A stretch of DNA of 64,000 nucleotides, taken from positions 1 to 64,000 of the forward strand of contig LUVW01000026.1 in assembly GCA_001661515.1 (NCBI GenBank). The letters are read 5' to 3'. Each line of letters starts with the position of its first letter. Position 1 is the first letter of the stretch. The notes under the pieces were generated by a model. The model was not told where the DNA came from. It saw nothing but the letters and a program-made list of their open reading frames with translations, and did no database searches. The DNA is from Capniomyces stellatus (Eukaryota > Kickxellomycota > Harpellomycetes > Harpellales > Legeriomycetaceae). Shown one piece after another: positions 9,735 to 20,630 of the stretch. The translations under genes were made by a program, and so were the position numbers.

Positions 9735-11648
9735 GCGTTTTTATTATTATTGTATCATGTTTTATTTTTACTTTGAATAGCTGATCACCAATGGAAGTAA
9801 GGCCTTGAGGGGGGGGGGGGGTTTAAAGCTTTAAAGTTTTTGTCCAGCAAAGTTTCCGAGTATGATATAGTACGCAACATGGTTTGATTGATCAATAAGA
9901 GCGAATGAACCCCTTGCCTTGACCTTCAACACTATTGGCGAAGTTTGGCTTTTATTATGAAGTAGACAAATGGGCTTTACAGATCGAACCTAAAAGGTAG
10001 GTGGGATATTATTGGGCAAATTAATGCGAATGGATCTTGAAATTAGAAGATTATAAGAACGTGTTTCCCAAGCCATGTAAACTAAATCCAAAAAGCCTAG
10101 TAATGTACTGAAAATACAATAATACTTCTATGTTGTTCATTGTTTGTTATGTGCTGCCTGTTGAATAATTTATTAGATTTTAAAGCTTCTAGTCCTAATG
10201 TTGAATTCGCAAAGCAGGGTCATGTTATGCAGTAAACAGTTGAAAAGGTCAGTGAACAACTAAATCAACAGAGGGGGGTGGAATAAGCAACGGAATCGGC
10301 AATAGCGGCAAATAAGCAACAAAATCAACAATGGTGAAAGTTGATAAATAAACTGTAATGCGTTTTGTAATTAAATTGTTCTGTGACAATGGCGTTGAAA
10401 GTGGTGAATATGATTTAGGGAGGAGGAAGGGTATGTTTAAGGTAGAGTATGTAATGTTGATCTAATTTTCCAACTTGAAACTTGAAAACGATTGTAAATA
10501 GTATGTTAAATAGCAACAATAAAAAGGATGAGATTGAAAATCCAAACCAAAAGCATCTAATAGCTGACAAGTTTATGTTTAAACCAAATCAATTTAAAAA
10601 TAACTGCCATAATTATCAAAGACAGGCAAGGGCCTACAAATTCTGTAATTATTGATGTTGATAAATTGATTGAATGCGGCAAGTTGACTCGGTCGAAAAG
10701 ACAATTCGACAGCACGATTAAATTATTCAACAAAACGTGAAATGATTCAAGTGCCAAAACAAAGAAAAGAAATAAGACATGAACAAATAAATTCGATTTA
10801 ATTGATAACAAATCCATGTTGTTTTTTTTTTCTGAATAACCTTTTGTAAAAGTTGCTGAGATTTTGTCAAGGAGCAACGGTGGCCTGTCAATATAAATAA
10901 AACTAGATCTGTTTGAAGCGTTTTTTAGTGGACAAGAGACTTGACAAAAAACCATTTAGTCTAGCTAATTAAATTATAGAGAAATGTTCCTTGCCCAAAA
11001 AAATCCTTACACATGGAAAAGTTTAATGCATGGTTGTCATTTTTAGCTTTATGATTTGATGCTATTTTTTCAAGTAGAGATTGAGGTTAACTATGAAACT
11101 TTTGAATAAGGGACTTTATTTTTGAATGATGGCCAGCAAGTACCAATGTTATTGACGATATTATCGCGTATTATTATTCTGCCACAACTACTATTGCGCT
11201 AAGATCAGTGGATTAAAAAACCCATCAATCAAGTATTTTAGCGTAACAAAACCCAAATGAAAGATAAATTAATTAATGTTGCGAAAATGAAGGTGGGCCA
11301 TGTTTGGCAAATAGGAAGAAAATAACAGCAAAAGTTGAAAGCCAATTTAGTAAATGTGAGGTTGAAAGGTAAAAGACCAAAGAAAAAAAAAGGTCCAACA
11401 GGACAATCAATGTTTTAAACGAATATCGACGAATGGGCTAGTTTAGTGAATGGGTTAATGAAATAAATTGAAACAAAACAAAACAAAGGTAGAGGGAGAT
11501 GTTAAAATAAAAAAAAGTAAATTGTTACTTGAATAAAGCTAAAGCATAGACGAAAACATAGACCAAAATCGAACAAAATGCAAGAATAATGGCGATAATA
11601 AAAGGAAATCAGAATAAAGTAGAGGGAAAAAAAAAAGAGACAGAAAAG
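9735..11648. other. Intergenic with one weak open frame
   Basis: Holds a run of about 13 G at 9809-9821 and AT-rich DNA. A 132-codon open frame on minus (10557-10955) would encode a hydrophobic protein; it contains homopolymer runs, has no recognisable motif and could be chance or a fast-evolving orphan. Confidence 0.5.
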
Positions 11649-11665
11649 CTATAAATATATAAAAA
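11649..11665 (+). promoter_or_regulatory. TATA box of the C9-methyltransferase gene
   Basis: TATAAATATATAAAAA lies about 140-155 nt before the start codon at 11805 in otherwise A-rich DNA. Confidence 0.45.
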
Positions 11666-11804
11666 AAATAAAACAACGTGGATAGAATACACCTCTTTCT
11701 TTTATTAAAAATAAAACGGTAAAGATATTATTTTTAGTAGATAGTTTTGGTTCACTTAAAGTCTATTTACCTAGGTTGATTTACTTTAATTCCAGGGTTA
11801 AAAA

Positions 11805-13205
11805 ATGTCTTCGCTTCTAGGCTCATCAAAGAAGGGAGCCTCCCCATCCTTCTACTACCCAACACTTCCAACTGAGTGTGCAGGGTCAATGCAGCAAAGC
11901 CAAAACGCATTGTACGCCGCAGCTTTAGGTATTCCTTACGTGTTGAAGTACTTGCTCGGGTTTACATGGCTTACATATGTTATTTTGACAGCCGTTTTGT
12001 TCCTGCCAATTGCTGCACTCCAGATTGCTATTGGGTCATGGACCACAAAGTACCCACAAACATCAAGAGTACCACTCTCAGGCGCTCCACTTGAAAATTA
12101 CATGGAGATTCTTGACGAGGACCTCAAAAAGACATACAACAAGTACAAGAAGATCCCAATGGAGTTGTTCTTTGAGAGCTACTTTGACGGAAAGATCAAC
12201 ATTAAGGGCGACTGTTTGGAGATGTTTGAACAACGTTACGACTGGGCAAGCTTTGGACTCACCATTAGCCAGATCAAGTTTTTTTTACTCCAGTTTATCC
12301 CAGAGCTAGTTTGGCACTCAAAGAAGCAAGATGAAGACCAGGTTAGAGACCATTATGACCGCGGAGATGACTTCTACAACGCATTTTTGGGAGACGTTAT
12401 GATTTACACAACCGGATTAGTATCAGACACTTCACGCAAAGAGACACTTGAGGAGATCCAAACCAACAAAATGCACGACGTCTGCACCAGACTCCAGCTC
12501 AAGGAAGGAGAACGCCATCTTGACATTGGGTGCGGTTGGGGAACCTTGGTCAACTACGCAGCCAAGAACTACGGAACCAAATCAACAGGTGTGACTTTGG
12601 GACGCAACCAGACAGCTTTCGGGCTCAAAAAGGCCCAGGAAAACAAGACAGCCGATAAGGTCGACTTTTTGTGCATGGATTATAGAGAGATTCCAAGCCG
12701 TCCTTTGTACAACAAGATTTCTTGCTTGGAAATGGCCGAGCACGTTGGTGTGCGCCGCTTCAACACCTTCTTGCTCCAGGTTAAAGACATGCTTGAGGAC
12801 GATGGTCTGTTTTACCTGCAAATCGCCGGTTTAAGAGCTGCATGGCAGTTTGAGGACTTTGTCTGGGGTCTTTTCATGGCCAAGTACGTGTTCCCTGGTG
12901 CCGATGCTTCATGCCCACTCAACTGGGTTATCAACAAGCTGGAATTCGCTGGCTTTGAAGTCCGCAGCGTCGATACTGTTGGTGTACATTACTCAGTAAC
13001 CATTGGTAGATGGTACGAAAACTGGATGAAGAACAAGAGCATGATCACCCAAAAGTATGGCAAGAAGTGGTTCAGAACCTGGGAGATCTTCTTGGCCTGG
13101 TCCACAATCATTGCCCGCCAAGGAAGCTCAACTTGCTACCAAATCCTGGCCCACAAAAACATGAACCAGTTTGATCGCTCCACCCTCATTAGAAAACCCC
13201 TCTAA
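11805..13205 (+). CDS. Sphingolipid C9-methyltransferase
   Basis: Single-exon 466-residue protein of the cyclopropane-fatty-acid-synthase-related SAM methyltransferases. In fungi this family adds the branching C9 methyl group to the sphingadienine base of glucosylceramide at ER/Golgi membranes. Residues ~34-80 form two adjacent hydrophobic helices, the membrane anchor typical of the family and absent from bacterial CFA synthases. Next come the conserved DHYDRGDDFYNAFLGDVMIYTTG block (around 182-205), the SAM-binding DIGCGWG at 240-246 and CLEMAEHVGVRR around 309. Length fits the family (about 460-520). Codon use is strongly biased to C/G-ending codons (AAG, AAC, TTC, ATC), unlike its AT-rich surroundings and most neighbours, which suggests high expression. 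The fungal homologues are named MTS1 or MT1/MT2; I leave the symbol blank because paralogue identity cannot be fixed here. Confidence 0.95.
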   Translation: MSSLLGSSKKGASPSFYYPTLPTECAGSMQQSQNALYAAALGIPYVLKYLLGFTWLTYVILTAVLFLPIAALQIAIGSWTTKYPQTSRVPLSGAPLENYMEILDEDLKKTYNKYKKIPMELFFESYFDGKINIKGDCLEMFEQRYDWASFGLTISQIKFFLLQFIPELVWHSKKQDEDQVRDHYDRGDDFYNAFLGDVMIYTTGLVSDTSRKETLEEIQTNKMHDVCTRLQLKEGERHLDIGCGWGTLVNYAAKNYGTKSTGVTLGRNQTAFGLKKAQENKTADKVDFLCMDYREIPSRPLYNKISCLEMAEHVGVRRFNTFLLQVKDMLEDDGLFYLQIAGLRAAWQFEDFVWGLFMAKYVFPGADASCPLNWVINKLEFAGFEVRSVDTVGVHYSVTIGRWYENWMKNKSMITQKYGKKWFRTWEIFLAWSTIIARQGSSTCYQILAHKNMNQFDRSTLIRKPL

Positions 13206-15044
13206 AGTATTTCTTTACATACAGGAGATTGCAGCTAAACACAAAGTCCCTTCTTGCATCCTTTTAATCTCAATTAATTGTTTTTTTTTTTTGCTTTAAT
13301 ACTTTGTATGCCTTTAATATCCCTTTTTAAAATCTATTTATATTCCCTGCTTTTAATTGATTATTCATTTATTTTCGGGTTTTGTACAATCTTTTTAAAT
13401 CGATTAAAATTATATTTTAAATCATTAAAACGGTAATTCAATAATAATAGTAATAAGTTTGAAATGGACTTGATGCAAGTAAAAGAAGGTTTTTTTTTTG
13501 CTGAATTCGAATTCATCTACAAAAAATTATTGGCCTGATCTACATTTTTATTTATGTTAGTGTTGGTTGATTATTGGCCTTCCTGAAATTAAGGCCACGT
13601 TGGAAGCCAAGCTTTTGAAAAGTGGGAAGAAAAAAAACTTTGAAAGGGGGAGTTTTGAAATTAATCAAAACCCTGAAAAAGAAGCATGGTCCAACTTGGT
13701 AAAGAAATGTCAAGTAGGAATGGTTTTAAATATGGGATTGATGGGGAGGTGGGCGTGGACAAGTGTGGGTTTTCTGAATACTATTTGTTGTTTACACTGC
13801 TATAAATGTGGAAATAAATAACTTGCTGGTGTATTTTAACCAGCGCTAGTTGAAAAGACAAACTGAAGCAACAAAACCAAACAAAAAAAATGAAGAAAAA
13901 ATGAAGCAATGCTACTTGGTATTATAAATAGCTCAAAGCCAGTTGAAGATTGATTCAAAATACATAATCAAATAGCCTTGGAAAATCAATTTACTTGTGC
14001 TTTTAGAAATACAAATAACCTGCTTTAAAAAAAGTATAATAAATATATATAAAATCTTGCATACTTGAAACTTTTATAGCGTCTTCTTGATTTTATACAA
14101 TAAAAAAGAGAATACCAAGTTTTCACAATAAGTGAAATTAAATTCAGCACGACGAGTTTTAAACCAAACAGTTTAAGCCAAGAGATAAAAGGAAATCCAC
14201 ATTCCACGTCTAAATTTGTAATAATATACAAGCAAAAGCAGTAGAAATATTCCAAACAAGAAGATAGACAAAAGGGCGAACAGAAGGAAAATGTCTTCAG
14301 TACAGTACACAATAGTTTTTGGTTTAATGGTGATGGAGGCAAGTTGGGACTAGTTTTATCAATACTGCCGAGTATCTTTGCTTGAGCAAGTGTCACTTTT
14401 CACATTTTTTTAAAGCCAAAAAGAGGCTACTGGATTTCAATAAAAAAAAAGAGACTACTGGATATTGAAGATTGTAATTCTGAGCCAACACTAATTAATT
14501 TTGGTTCTAATATATGAATTTAATAGATTGCGGCTTTCGTGTTGCTGATTGTAAGTGAAGCATTATATACCGTGTACACCCAAGTGTTGAACGTTGTTTC
14601 GAGTAAGATGCGAGAAAAGAAGAAACGAATAATAACTAACATTCAGGTCTAAACAAACAATAATTAAAATGAATGCATTTGATAGCTGCCTTTACCAGAT
14701 AGATGGAGAAGTGGTATATTTAAAGTAGTGGGTGGCTCAAGTTTGGTAAGCTAAGCAAATGTGGAGCCAAATTGTGCTTATTTGTGATAATGTGCTGTGT
14801 GTTTGTATGTACGGTGTTTGTTTTTATTGGTTGACAGTATGGTTCTTTTCTATGGATTTTAGATTAAAAAGTCAATGAGATATGTCTACTTTGTATATGG
14901 GTAAGAATCACGTTTGAATAAAGTTAAACAATGCAATGTGGTACGCTGGCAGCCGTATATAAAAGATTTCTACCAAGACAGCAGTTGATATTTGGTATAC
15001 CAACAAAAACTAATTTCTGAATTACAATTCCGTGTGGATAATAG
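13206..15044. other. Intergenic; undefined 5' region of the BAP31-like gene
   Basis: A slightly GC-richer open frame at 13567-13821 (84 codons, Lys-rich) and a hydrophobic 123-codon frame on minus at 14025-14396 have no recognisable motif. A tract at 14419-14465 has ATTTCAATAAAAAAAAA flanked by near-identical GAGRCTACTGGAT copies. GTATATAAAAGA at about 14955-14966 is a good TATA box for the gene starting near 15045. Confidence 0.5.
14955..14966 (+). promoter_or_regulatory. TATA-like element upstream of the BAP31-like gene
   Basis: GTATATAAAAGA lies about 100 nt before ATG at 15064. If it is the true core promoter, translation would begin at that ATG and the protein would lack the first membrane helices of the family. 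Confidence 0.35.
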
Positions 15045-16089
15045 GTTTGTATTTATACTGTTTATGGGTAAGCAAACGCAAACTTGGATTGAATTTTAAA
15101 TATTAAGTATATGAGGTTGTTGGGGTGAAGCGAAATAACTGGGGAGGTATTGACATTTTGACTGTTAGACGCTGTTCTGCGAGTCAGCAGATTGCAAAAG
15201 GAAAGAGCAAACACTCCGCACCTGGATGAGAAGCTGGTATCGCAGAGACTCATTTCAATGTTTTATGCTCAGCGAAATGTGTATCTCACAGGGTTCACAC
15301 TCTTGCTTGGGTTGTAAGTGCCAATTCATACAATCAAAAGAGTACTGAAAGTAAAATAATAATAAAAAAGACACATTATATATATGTGTGTGTTTGTGAT
15401 TTTATGTTCTTTATCTCGCTTGCTTTTCTCAACTAGTAATTTTAAATGTAAGTGTAAACCACAAAATATGCTATATATAGGATCATGATTATGACACACA
15501 AGAATATAGTGGAGCTTCTCGAAGCAAGAATTGTAATCAAAGAGTCCAACACCATGGTTAGTCACAATAGAGTTTTAACTAGTAAATTCAATTTATATGT
15601 ATATACCACGACCAAACCAAACAAAAGAAACCCTCAACGTATATATAATTATATATACCGAATAACTGACTGTGTATTAAATAGCAACATACAGATGTGG
15701 CAGAGGGAAACACCAAGCTGGGAAACATAAAAGCAGTGTTGAAGGAAACCAAAGCCAAGCTGGCAAAAGCAGAAAAAGAGCTGGAGTTGATGTCAAAAAA
15801 AGACATGGATATTCAAGGTGCCAAAAGCAAGGCCGAGGCGTTGAATAAAGAATACATGGAGTTGAACGATGATCATGCCAAGTTGATGGTAAGTCGTGTT
15901 TTGTATATCCTTTACTAGCCAATGGAGTTAAGGCTTTTATTTTATTTTAACTGTATGTTATTATTGCTATTGCTAATACTACTATTACTATACTGATCAA
16001 TGGTCAATGGTCAACTAAAACTGGTCTTTCATCTCATAATTGTGTAGAATCGTATCAACAAGAGCAATGAAAAGAGAAAAGTAGCTTAA
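15045..16089 (+). CDS. BAP31/Yet-family ER membrane protein, 5' end uncertain
   Basis: Five exon pieces join in frame: 15045-15067, 15169-15313, 15481-15556, 15685-15888 and 16048-16089. Donors are GTAAGC, GTAAGT, GTTAGT and GTAAGT; every acceptor is TAG. The product contains FVFILFMDAVLRV, then FYAQRNVYLTGFTLLLGL, the diagnostic block preceding the third membrane helix of BAP31, then a long coiled coil (KETKAKLAKAEKELEL) ending in KSKAEALNKEYMELNDDHAK, matching the BAP31 C-terminal heptads. The tail ends EKRKVA, a KXKXX dilysine ER-retrieval signal. BAP31/Yet proteins escort membrane cargo in the ER. From ATG 15064 the product is 156 residues, shorter than the family's 200-250. The missing N-terminal helices could lie on an upstream exon I cannot define: the frame stays open upstream to 14989 and reads SELQFRVDN, as in relatives, but no AG acceptor is present there. 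Confidence 0.75.
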
Positions 16090-16499
16090 GAGATATTCCT
16101 GTATGTTTTGGTTTACAAAAACTGGGTTTTTTTTTATATATTTCCTTTTTTGTTTAAACTTCTTTTTTAAACTACTAGATCAACCAACATCAATAGTGGT
16201 GATGCTTTTTTTCTTCTTTCAATATATTAAATTGTGGTATATTAAAGATTGGATCAAGGATTGATGTTAATAATATCAAGAGCAAAAATGTGCTTAATAT
16301 GGGAAAATAAAATATTTGATTTCAAACGAAAACAAGCAAGTAAACGCTAAATAAAGATATAAAAGAAGGGTATAAAAAAAAGGGAAACAATAGCAAAGAT
16401 AATCTAAAAGTAAAAACAAAAACATGTAAATGTAAAAAAGTAAATAAAAATAGTAGTGGTGATAAGAGAGTTAAAGCTGGAAGGATAAAGTGAACGGAT
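16090..16499. other. Convergent intergenic spacer
   Basis: AT-rich spacer between the 3' ends of the plus-strand BAP31-like gene and the minus-strand S6 gene. No feature seen beyond T- and A-rich tracts. Confidence 0.6.
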
Positions 16500-16982
16500 T
16501 TAAAGCTCGCTGATGGTTTTGTCAGGCAAGTCGATGAGCTGATCCAAAGTGTCGCCCAGTTTGATAATGTTGGATCTAATCATTCTAGGATCCTGCTTTA
16601 GCTGGGACATTACAGAGTTGGCAATAGTGGGGGAAGAATAGAAATGCATTAGCCAGTAGGTACCATCGGTATGCCACTCCTTGTTTTTTCTCATTTTGTA
16701 TGGAAGTTTGGTCGAGAAAGCAAGAGGCTTTATGGAGCGGACAGCACCACCTTTGTCGAGCACGGTTTTTACAGTTTGTTTCACCAAGTCACCCATAACC
16801 AACTAGAACAAATAAATAAGTGAATATAAAAAAGTTGCCATGTTAATAACATTGATTTCAGCAAGCTGTTTGCTCAAAACTAATTACAAGCGGTTTGATC
16901 CGTGTATATCCACAAAGTATTCGTCTTTTCTTACGTTGGGCAGCTTTGCTCGAGAAATACTCAAAACTTCGTACAAAGGCAT
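16500..16982 (-). CDS. MRP17: Mitochondrial small-subunit ribosomal protein bS6m
   Basis: Exon 1 is 16982-16935 (16 codons: MPLYEVLSISRAKLPN) and exon 2 is 16802-16500, separated by a 132-nt phase-0 intron with donor AAC|GTAAGA and acceptor TTCTAG|TTGG. The 116-residue product matches ribosomal protein S6 throughout: the MPLYE start, the central GGAVRSIKPLAFSTKLPY (bacterial S6 has a similar GG.V..IE..G.R.LAY pattern), and HTDGTYWLMHFYSSP corresponding to the core strand that packs on 16S rRNA. Length equals mitochondrial S6/MRP17 of fungi (about 115-130). It binds the platform of the mitochondrial small subunit together with S18. Without the first exon the protein would lack its initial strand, so the splice matters for correct annotation. 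Confidence 0.92.
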
Positions 16983-17729
16983 GTTGCGGCTATATATATA
17001 TGATTGATCGTTTTTATGCTGTCTTTAACGTTAAATCGGATTCAGCTTTGCTATAATCTTTTAGAATCTGGATTTGCTGACTCTCAATTCCGAAACTGAT
17101 CTTGCTCTTGATTTTCCAACTAAAAGAGTGGTTAGGTGGAAGGCTGGATTTGATGGACTTTGATTGTAAATCAGGATTTGGAATCAAGAAAGAAGAATTA
17201 GGAATTAAAAAGATTGGACTGTTTTTTTGTTTTTATGTTTTTTTAAAAAAAAAGCAATAATCTGGAATAAAAAAAAAAAGTCGTTGATAAAGCGAATTTA
17301 ATTATTTAATCATATTGGACTTTGGTTCAAGTATAGTAAGATCTATTTTGTTCCTGATGTTTTCTTATTAAGTAATATCTCTTTGATACCTTTGAGCGTA
17401 GAAAAAATGAGGAAAGAAAAAGAGAAAAAAAGTCAGGTTTTGTCCAATAAAAAAGATGATAGATCAAATTGTACTTGTCAAAATGTACAATGGTACTTTA
17501 CAAAACTTGAAAAATATATGCTTTTTCTTTATTAGTTGATAATTAAAATGGCATTGTATAAAGTTGAAGAAAAAAGCAAAAGTAAATAGAAAAAACTTTA
17601 AGATATTGAATAAATAAGTAAAATGTATAAAAAAAGTATACATAGAATAAGGAGATATTGCAAATAAGGGTAAATAAAGGTTTTAAGGAAAGGGGAGGGG
17701 AAGGGAGAGTGTAAAAAAGACTTGAAGGT
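16983..17729. other. Intergenic
   Basis: AT-rich DNA between two minus-strand genes; TATATATATA at about 16991-17000 may serve the S6 gene. No coding feature seen. Confidence 0.55.
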
Positions 17730-18631
17730 TTAGTTTAGACAAGGTCTTGGGATAATCTTCTGACGTTTTGAATTTAGACTTTCTGGGTAATGTAGGCCGA
17801 TTTGATTGTTGGGAAAAACAAGATTTCCTCTTGGGAAAATACCATTGAATTGAGAAGAATCCATGGTATATTGACCACCAGCACCGCCGGGTTGATTGTT
17901 GTTATTGTTGTTGGTGTTGGCTGTGCTCATCCGCTTGATGGTTTCGGCGGCGTTTAAGAACGATGATTCGTATTGTTTGTTGTTGTAGTTGGAGTTGTTT
18001 ATAGAGTTGTTGTATTGTTGGTTGATGGAGTCAAAATTAGCCAAGTTGTGGTTATTGATATTTTGATTATTGAGGTTTTGATTATTGATGCTGTTAATGT
18101 TTTGATTATTGATGTTGTTAATATTGTTGCTGTGTGATTGGAGTTGAGGGTGTGGGATCTGGTTGTGGGTTCTTTGTGATTTTAGAGTGTTTTTGCTGGT
18201 ATTTTTTCCTTTGTTGTCGGTATACTCGGGTTTAGATGTTAAATTCTATAAAGATAAAGTTAGTTATAAACAAATATAAATAAGGAAAAGTGGAAAATAT
18301 AAAATGTTAAAGCTAGCTGAGAAAAACTTATTTATGTTGCCTTGTATAAAGAAATGTAAATTGAGGGAGATCAATCAATCAATCAATTGAATAATCAATA
18401 ATTTGAAAAGGCAAATACATTAAACAAGACTTACAGATTGATGGAAGCTTTGATTGTCAGACTTTTTGATTGGGGTGGTGATTTCAATTTGGTGGACTTT
18501 GCGCATATGGGTCTACAAATTAGCGAAATTAAAAAGCGGTTGGGTAAACAGCCCGAGAATCCAAAAGCATGAAATAAATGACATAAGTGACACAGTAAAT
18601 GAAATAGTAATAGTAATAGTAACAGTAATAG

Positions 18632-18672
<41 letters not shown>

Positions 18673-19535
18673 GTAATAGTAGTAATAATAGTAATAGTAA
18701 TAATAAATACCTTGAGGTTTCCGGCCTGTGTAAACGATTTAGAACAGTCAATTGCTGAGCAAATGTATGGTTTCTCGCCCGTGTGTTTGCGCAGGTGGGT
18801 TTTCAAGTTTCCAAGCTGACTGAAGGCTTTGTCGCAGCCCACAAAATTGCAGCTGAAGGGTTTGTAGCCAACGTGGGAGCGGTTGTGGATGATTAGGTGT
18901 GCACGCTGGCTAAATATCTTTCCGCAGTTTGGAACTGTGCAAAAGTACTCGCGTTTTCCGTTCTCGTCAACAACCTCAATCGAGTTTAGCGCACACGAGG
19001 AGTCGTTTAAGTTCGCATTTGTACTTGCATTTGCATTTGATATCAGGTTGTTGTTTGGGAATATTATGCTCTTTAGAGTAGGCTCATTTGAGTCCGAGTT
19101 GTCGTAGTCTGCGTTTTTACTTTGCTTTGTTTTCCCTTTGCTCTTCTTGCTGCTCTTTTTCCCTCCCTTCTTGCTGCCCTTGCTCTTACGCTTCCCTTTA
19201 CCATTGCTATCCGAATCCAACTCCAACTCCGAGTCCGAATCGCTATCCCCTTGCTGAAACTGCTGCATATGCCCACTATGTTGTTGCTGTAACTGCATTT
19301 GTCTTTGGAATTGAAATTGCTGCTGCTGCTGGATTTGGTACAGCGGTAAAGTCTGCTCGTGGATTTGCTTTGGTCTTCCTCGTTTGACCTGGTTAACCAC
19401 CACGTTTTGGTCGTTTTCCACCTTGTTATTCTGTGTCAGTTGTTTTAGCTGGCTTAGCAATGTTTCTGGACTCTTTGCTGCTTCAATCTCTCTAGTAATT
19501 GCATTCATTGTCTTTGTTGCCTTTTTCACTGCCAT
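17730..19535 (-). CDS. C2H2 zinc-finger transcription factor (three fingers)
   Basis: Three exons join in phase 0: 19535-18711 (275 codons from ATG), 18512-18435 (26 codons) and 18245-17730 (171 codons and stop), 472 residues in all. Donors are AAG|GTATTT and TCT|GTAAGT; acceptors are TTTGTAG and TTTATAG. The second splice-in exon completes finger 3 exactly (...GNLK|THMRKVH). Fingers lie at about 198-222 (FC-x5-C...H-x4-H), 228-252 and 257-282, with TGEKP linking fingers 2 and 3 and SQLGNLKTHLRKH / TQAGNLKTHMRKVH recognition helices, so they should bind DNA in tandem. Upstream are a Gln-rich tract (~80-105), an acidic Ser/Asp patch and a Lys-rich Gly-Lys-Lys segment that could be a nuclear localisation signal. 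The C-terminus is Asn/Gln-rich and disordered. The TTG-initiated extension to 19601 is not needed. The target pathway is not deducible. Confidence 0.9.
18604..18708. repeat. AAT/GTA trinucleotide microsatellite in an intron
   Basis: Nearly pure runs of AAT and AGT triplets fill much of the 198-nt first intron (18513-18710) of the C2H2 gene, right up to the donor site. Confidence 0.8.
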
Positions 19536-20630
19536 TTTTTCTTCTCTTTTTTTCTCTTCCCTTTCTTGACTATACACTATCTTTTTTAAAATACCAACCA
19601 ACCTTACTTTCTTTCGCCTATGTTTGTCGTGCTTTAAAGCTTGACCCTTGCTTGTGTTTTTTTACTTTAAGGTTTGGTACTTGAGGCTAGTAAAGTCGCG
19701 TATTGTTTTGCTTTTGAGTTGCTGGTCTATATAATATTTACTTGTATATACTCGTTATTGAAAATATCACTAAAGAAAGAAAAAAAAAATTAAATGTTGA
19801 AAATATATAAAAAAAATTAAATGAAATTTTGGAATTTACAAAGTATTTTTCTTTTTTTTCTTTATTTCTTTTTTTTCTTTTTTCTTTTTTCTTTTTTTTA
19901 TTGCAAGTTATTAGCACTAACATTAATAAATGTGAAAAGTTATGAATATTCTTTTTTTCTTTTTTTTCTTTATTTTATTTTTTTTCTTTATTTTTTTAAT
20001 TTCTCACTACTCTTTCCTTTAGTTTACTTTTTTTTTTTTCTTTTTCTTTTTCTATTTTTTTTTTTTTTTTTTTTTTGTTTTTTTTCCCTATTTTAAATTA
20101 ACTAGTTAAAAAAAATTTTTTTTTTTTTATAGTTTTTTGTTTACTTTGGCTAAAGAGTTATGCCCAGCTATTATTGGCCAAAGCCTTGCACTTAAAATTT
20201 TTTTTTCTTTTTTTTTGCACTTGAAAAGCAAATTATAGACTAGTGATTGGACAATAACAAAAATAGCTTTAACATTATACTCAACTCTACACTACAATTA
20301 AAAAAAGCTGAAAAGTTGGAAAAAGAAAAAAAATATAGTGATTGAATAGTTGAATAATCAGATAATCAAATGAATGAATATGAATGAATATGAATGAATG
20401 GTTGAATGAATGAAAGAATGGGGAAAGAAGGTTTGTTTAATGTCGTGAATGGGAAAGTTTGGTCGAGTAAAGAAGGTTGTTTACTATATAACAATTATCA
20501 TAATCAAATAGATATTAAACATAAGATTTAAAAGCAAATAACAATATCAACAATAGTAATAAGAATAGTAATAAGAATAAATGTAACTGTAATTGTAACT
20601 GTAAATTTAAATATTTAGGTTATAAAAAAG
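19536..20630. other. Intergenic, T-rich
   Basis: Very T-rich on plus (19830-20130, A-rich on the transcribed minus strand). Contains ATTAATAAATGTGAAAAGTT at 19922, a near-copy of 6036-6062, and TGAATGAATA repeats at 20370-20420. No gene seen. Confidence 0.6.

Noticed and set aside
10557..10955. 132-codon hydrophobic minus-strand frame
   Set aside because: No motif, homopolymer-rich and no splice or promoter signals; could be real but not supported enough to call a gene.
13567..13821. 84-codon Lys-rich plus-strand frame
   Set aside because: Slightly GC-richer than its surroundings, but no motif and no context; chance cannot be excluded.
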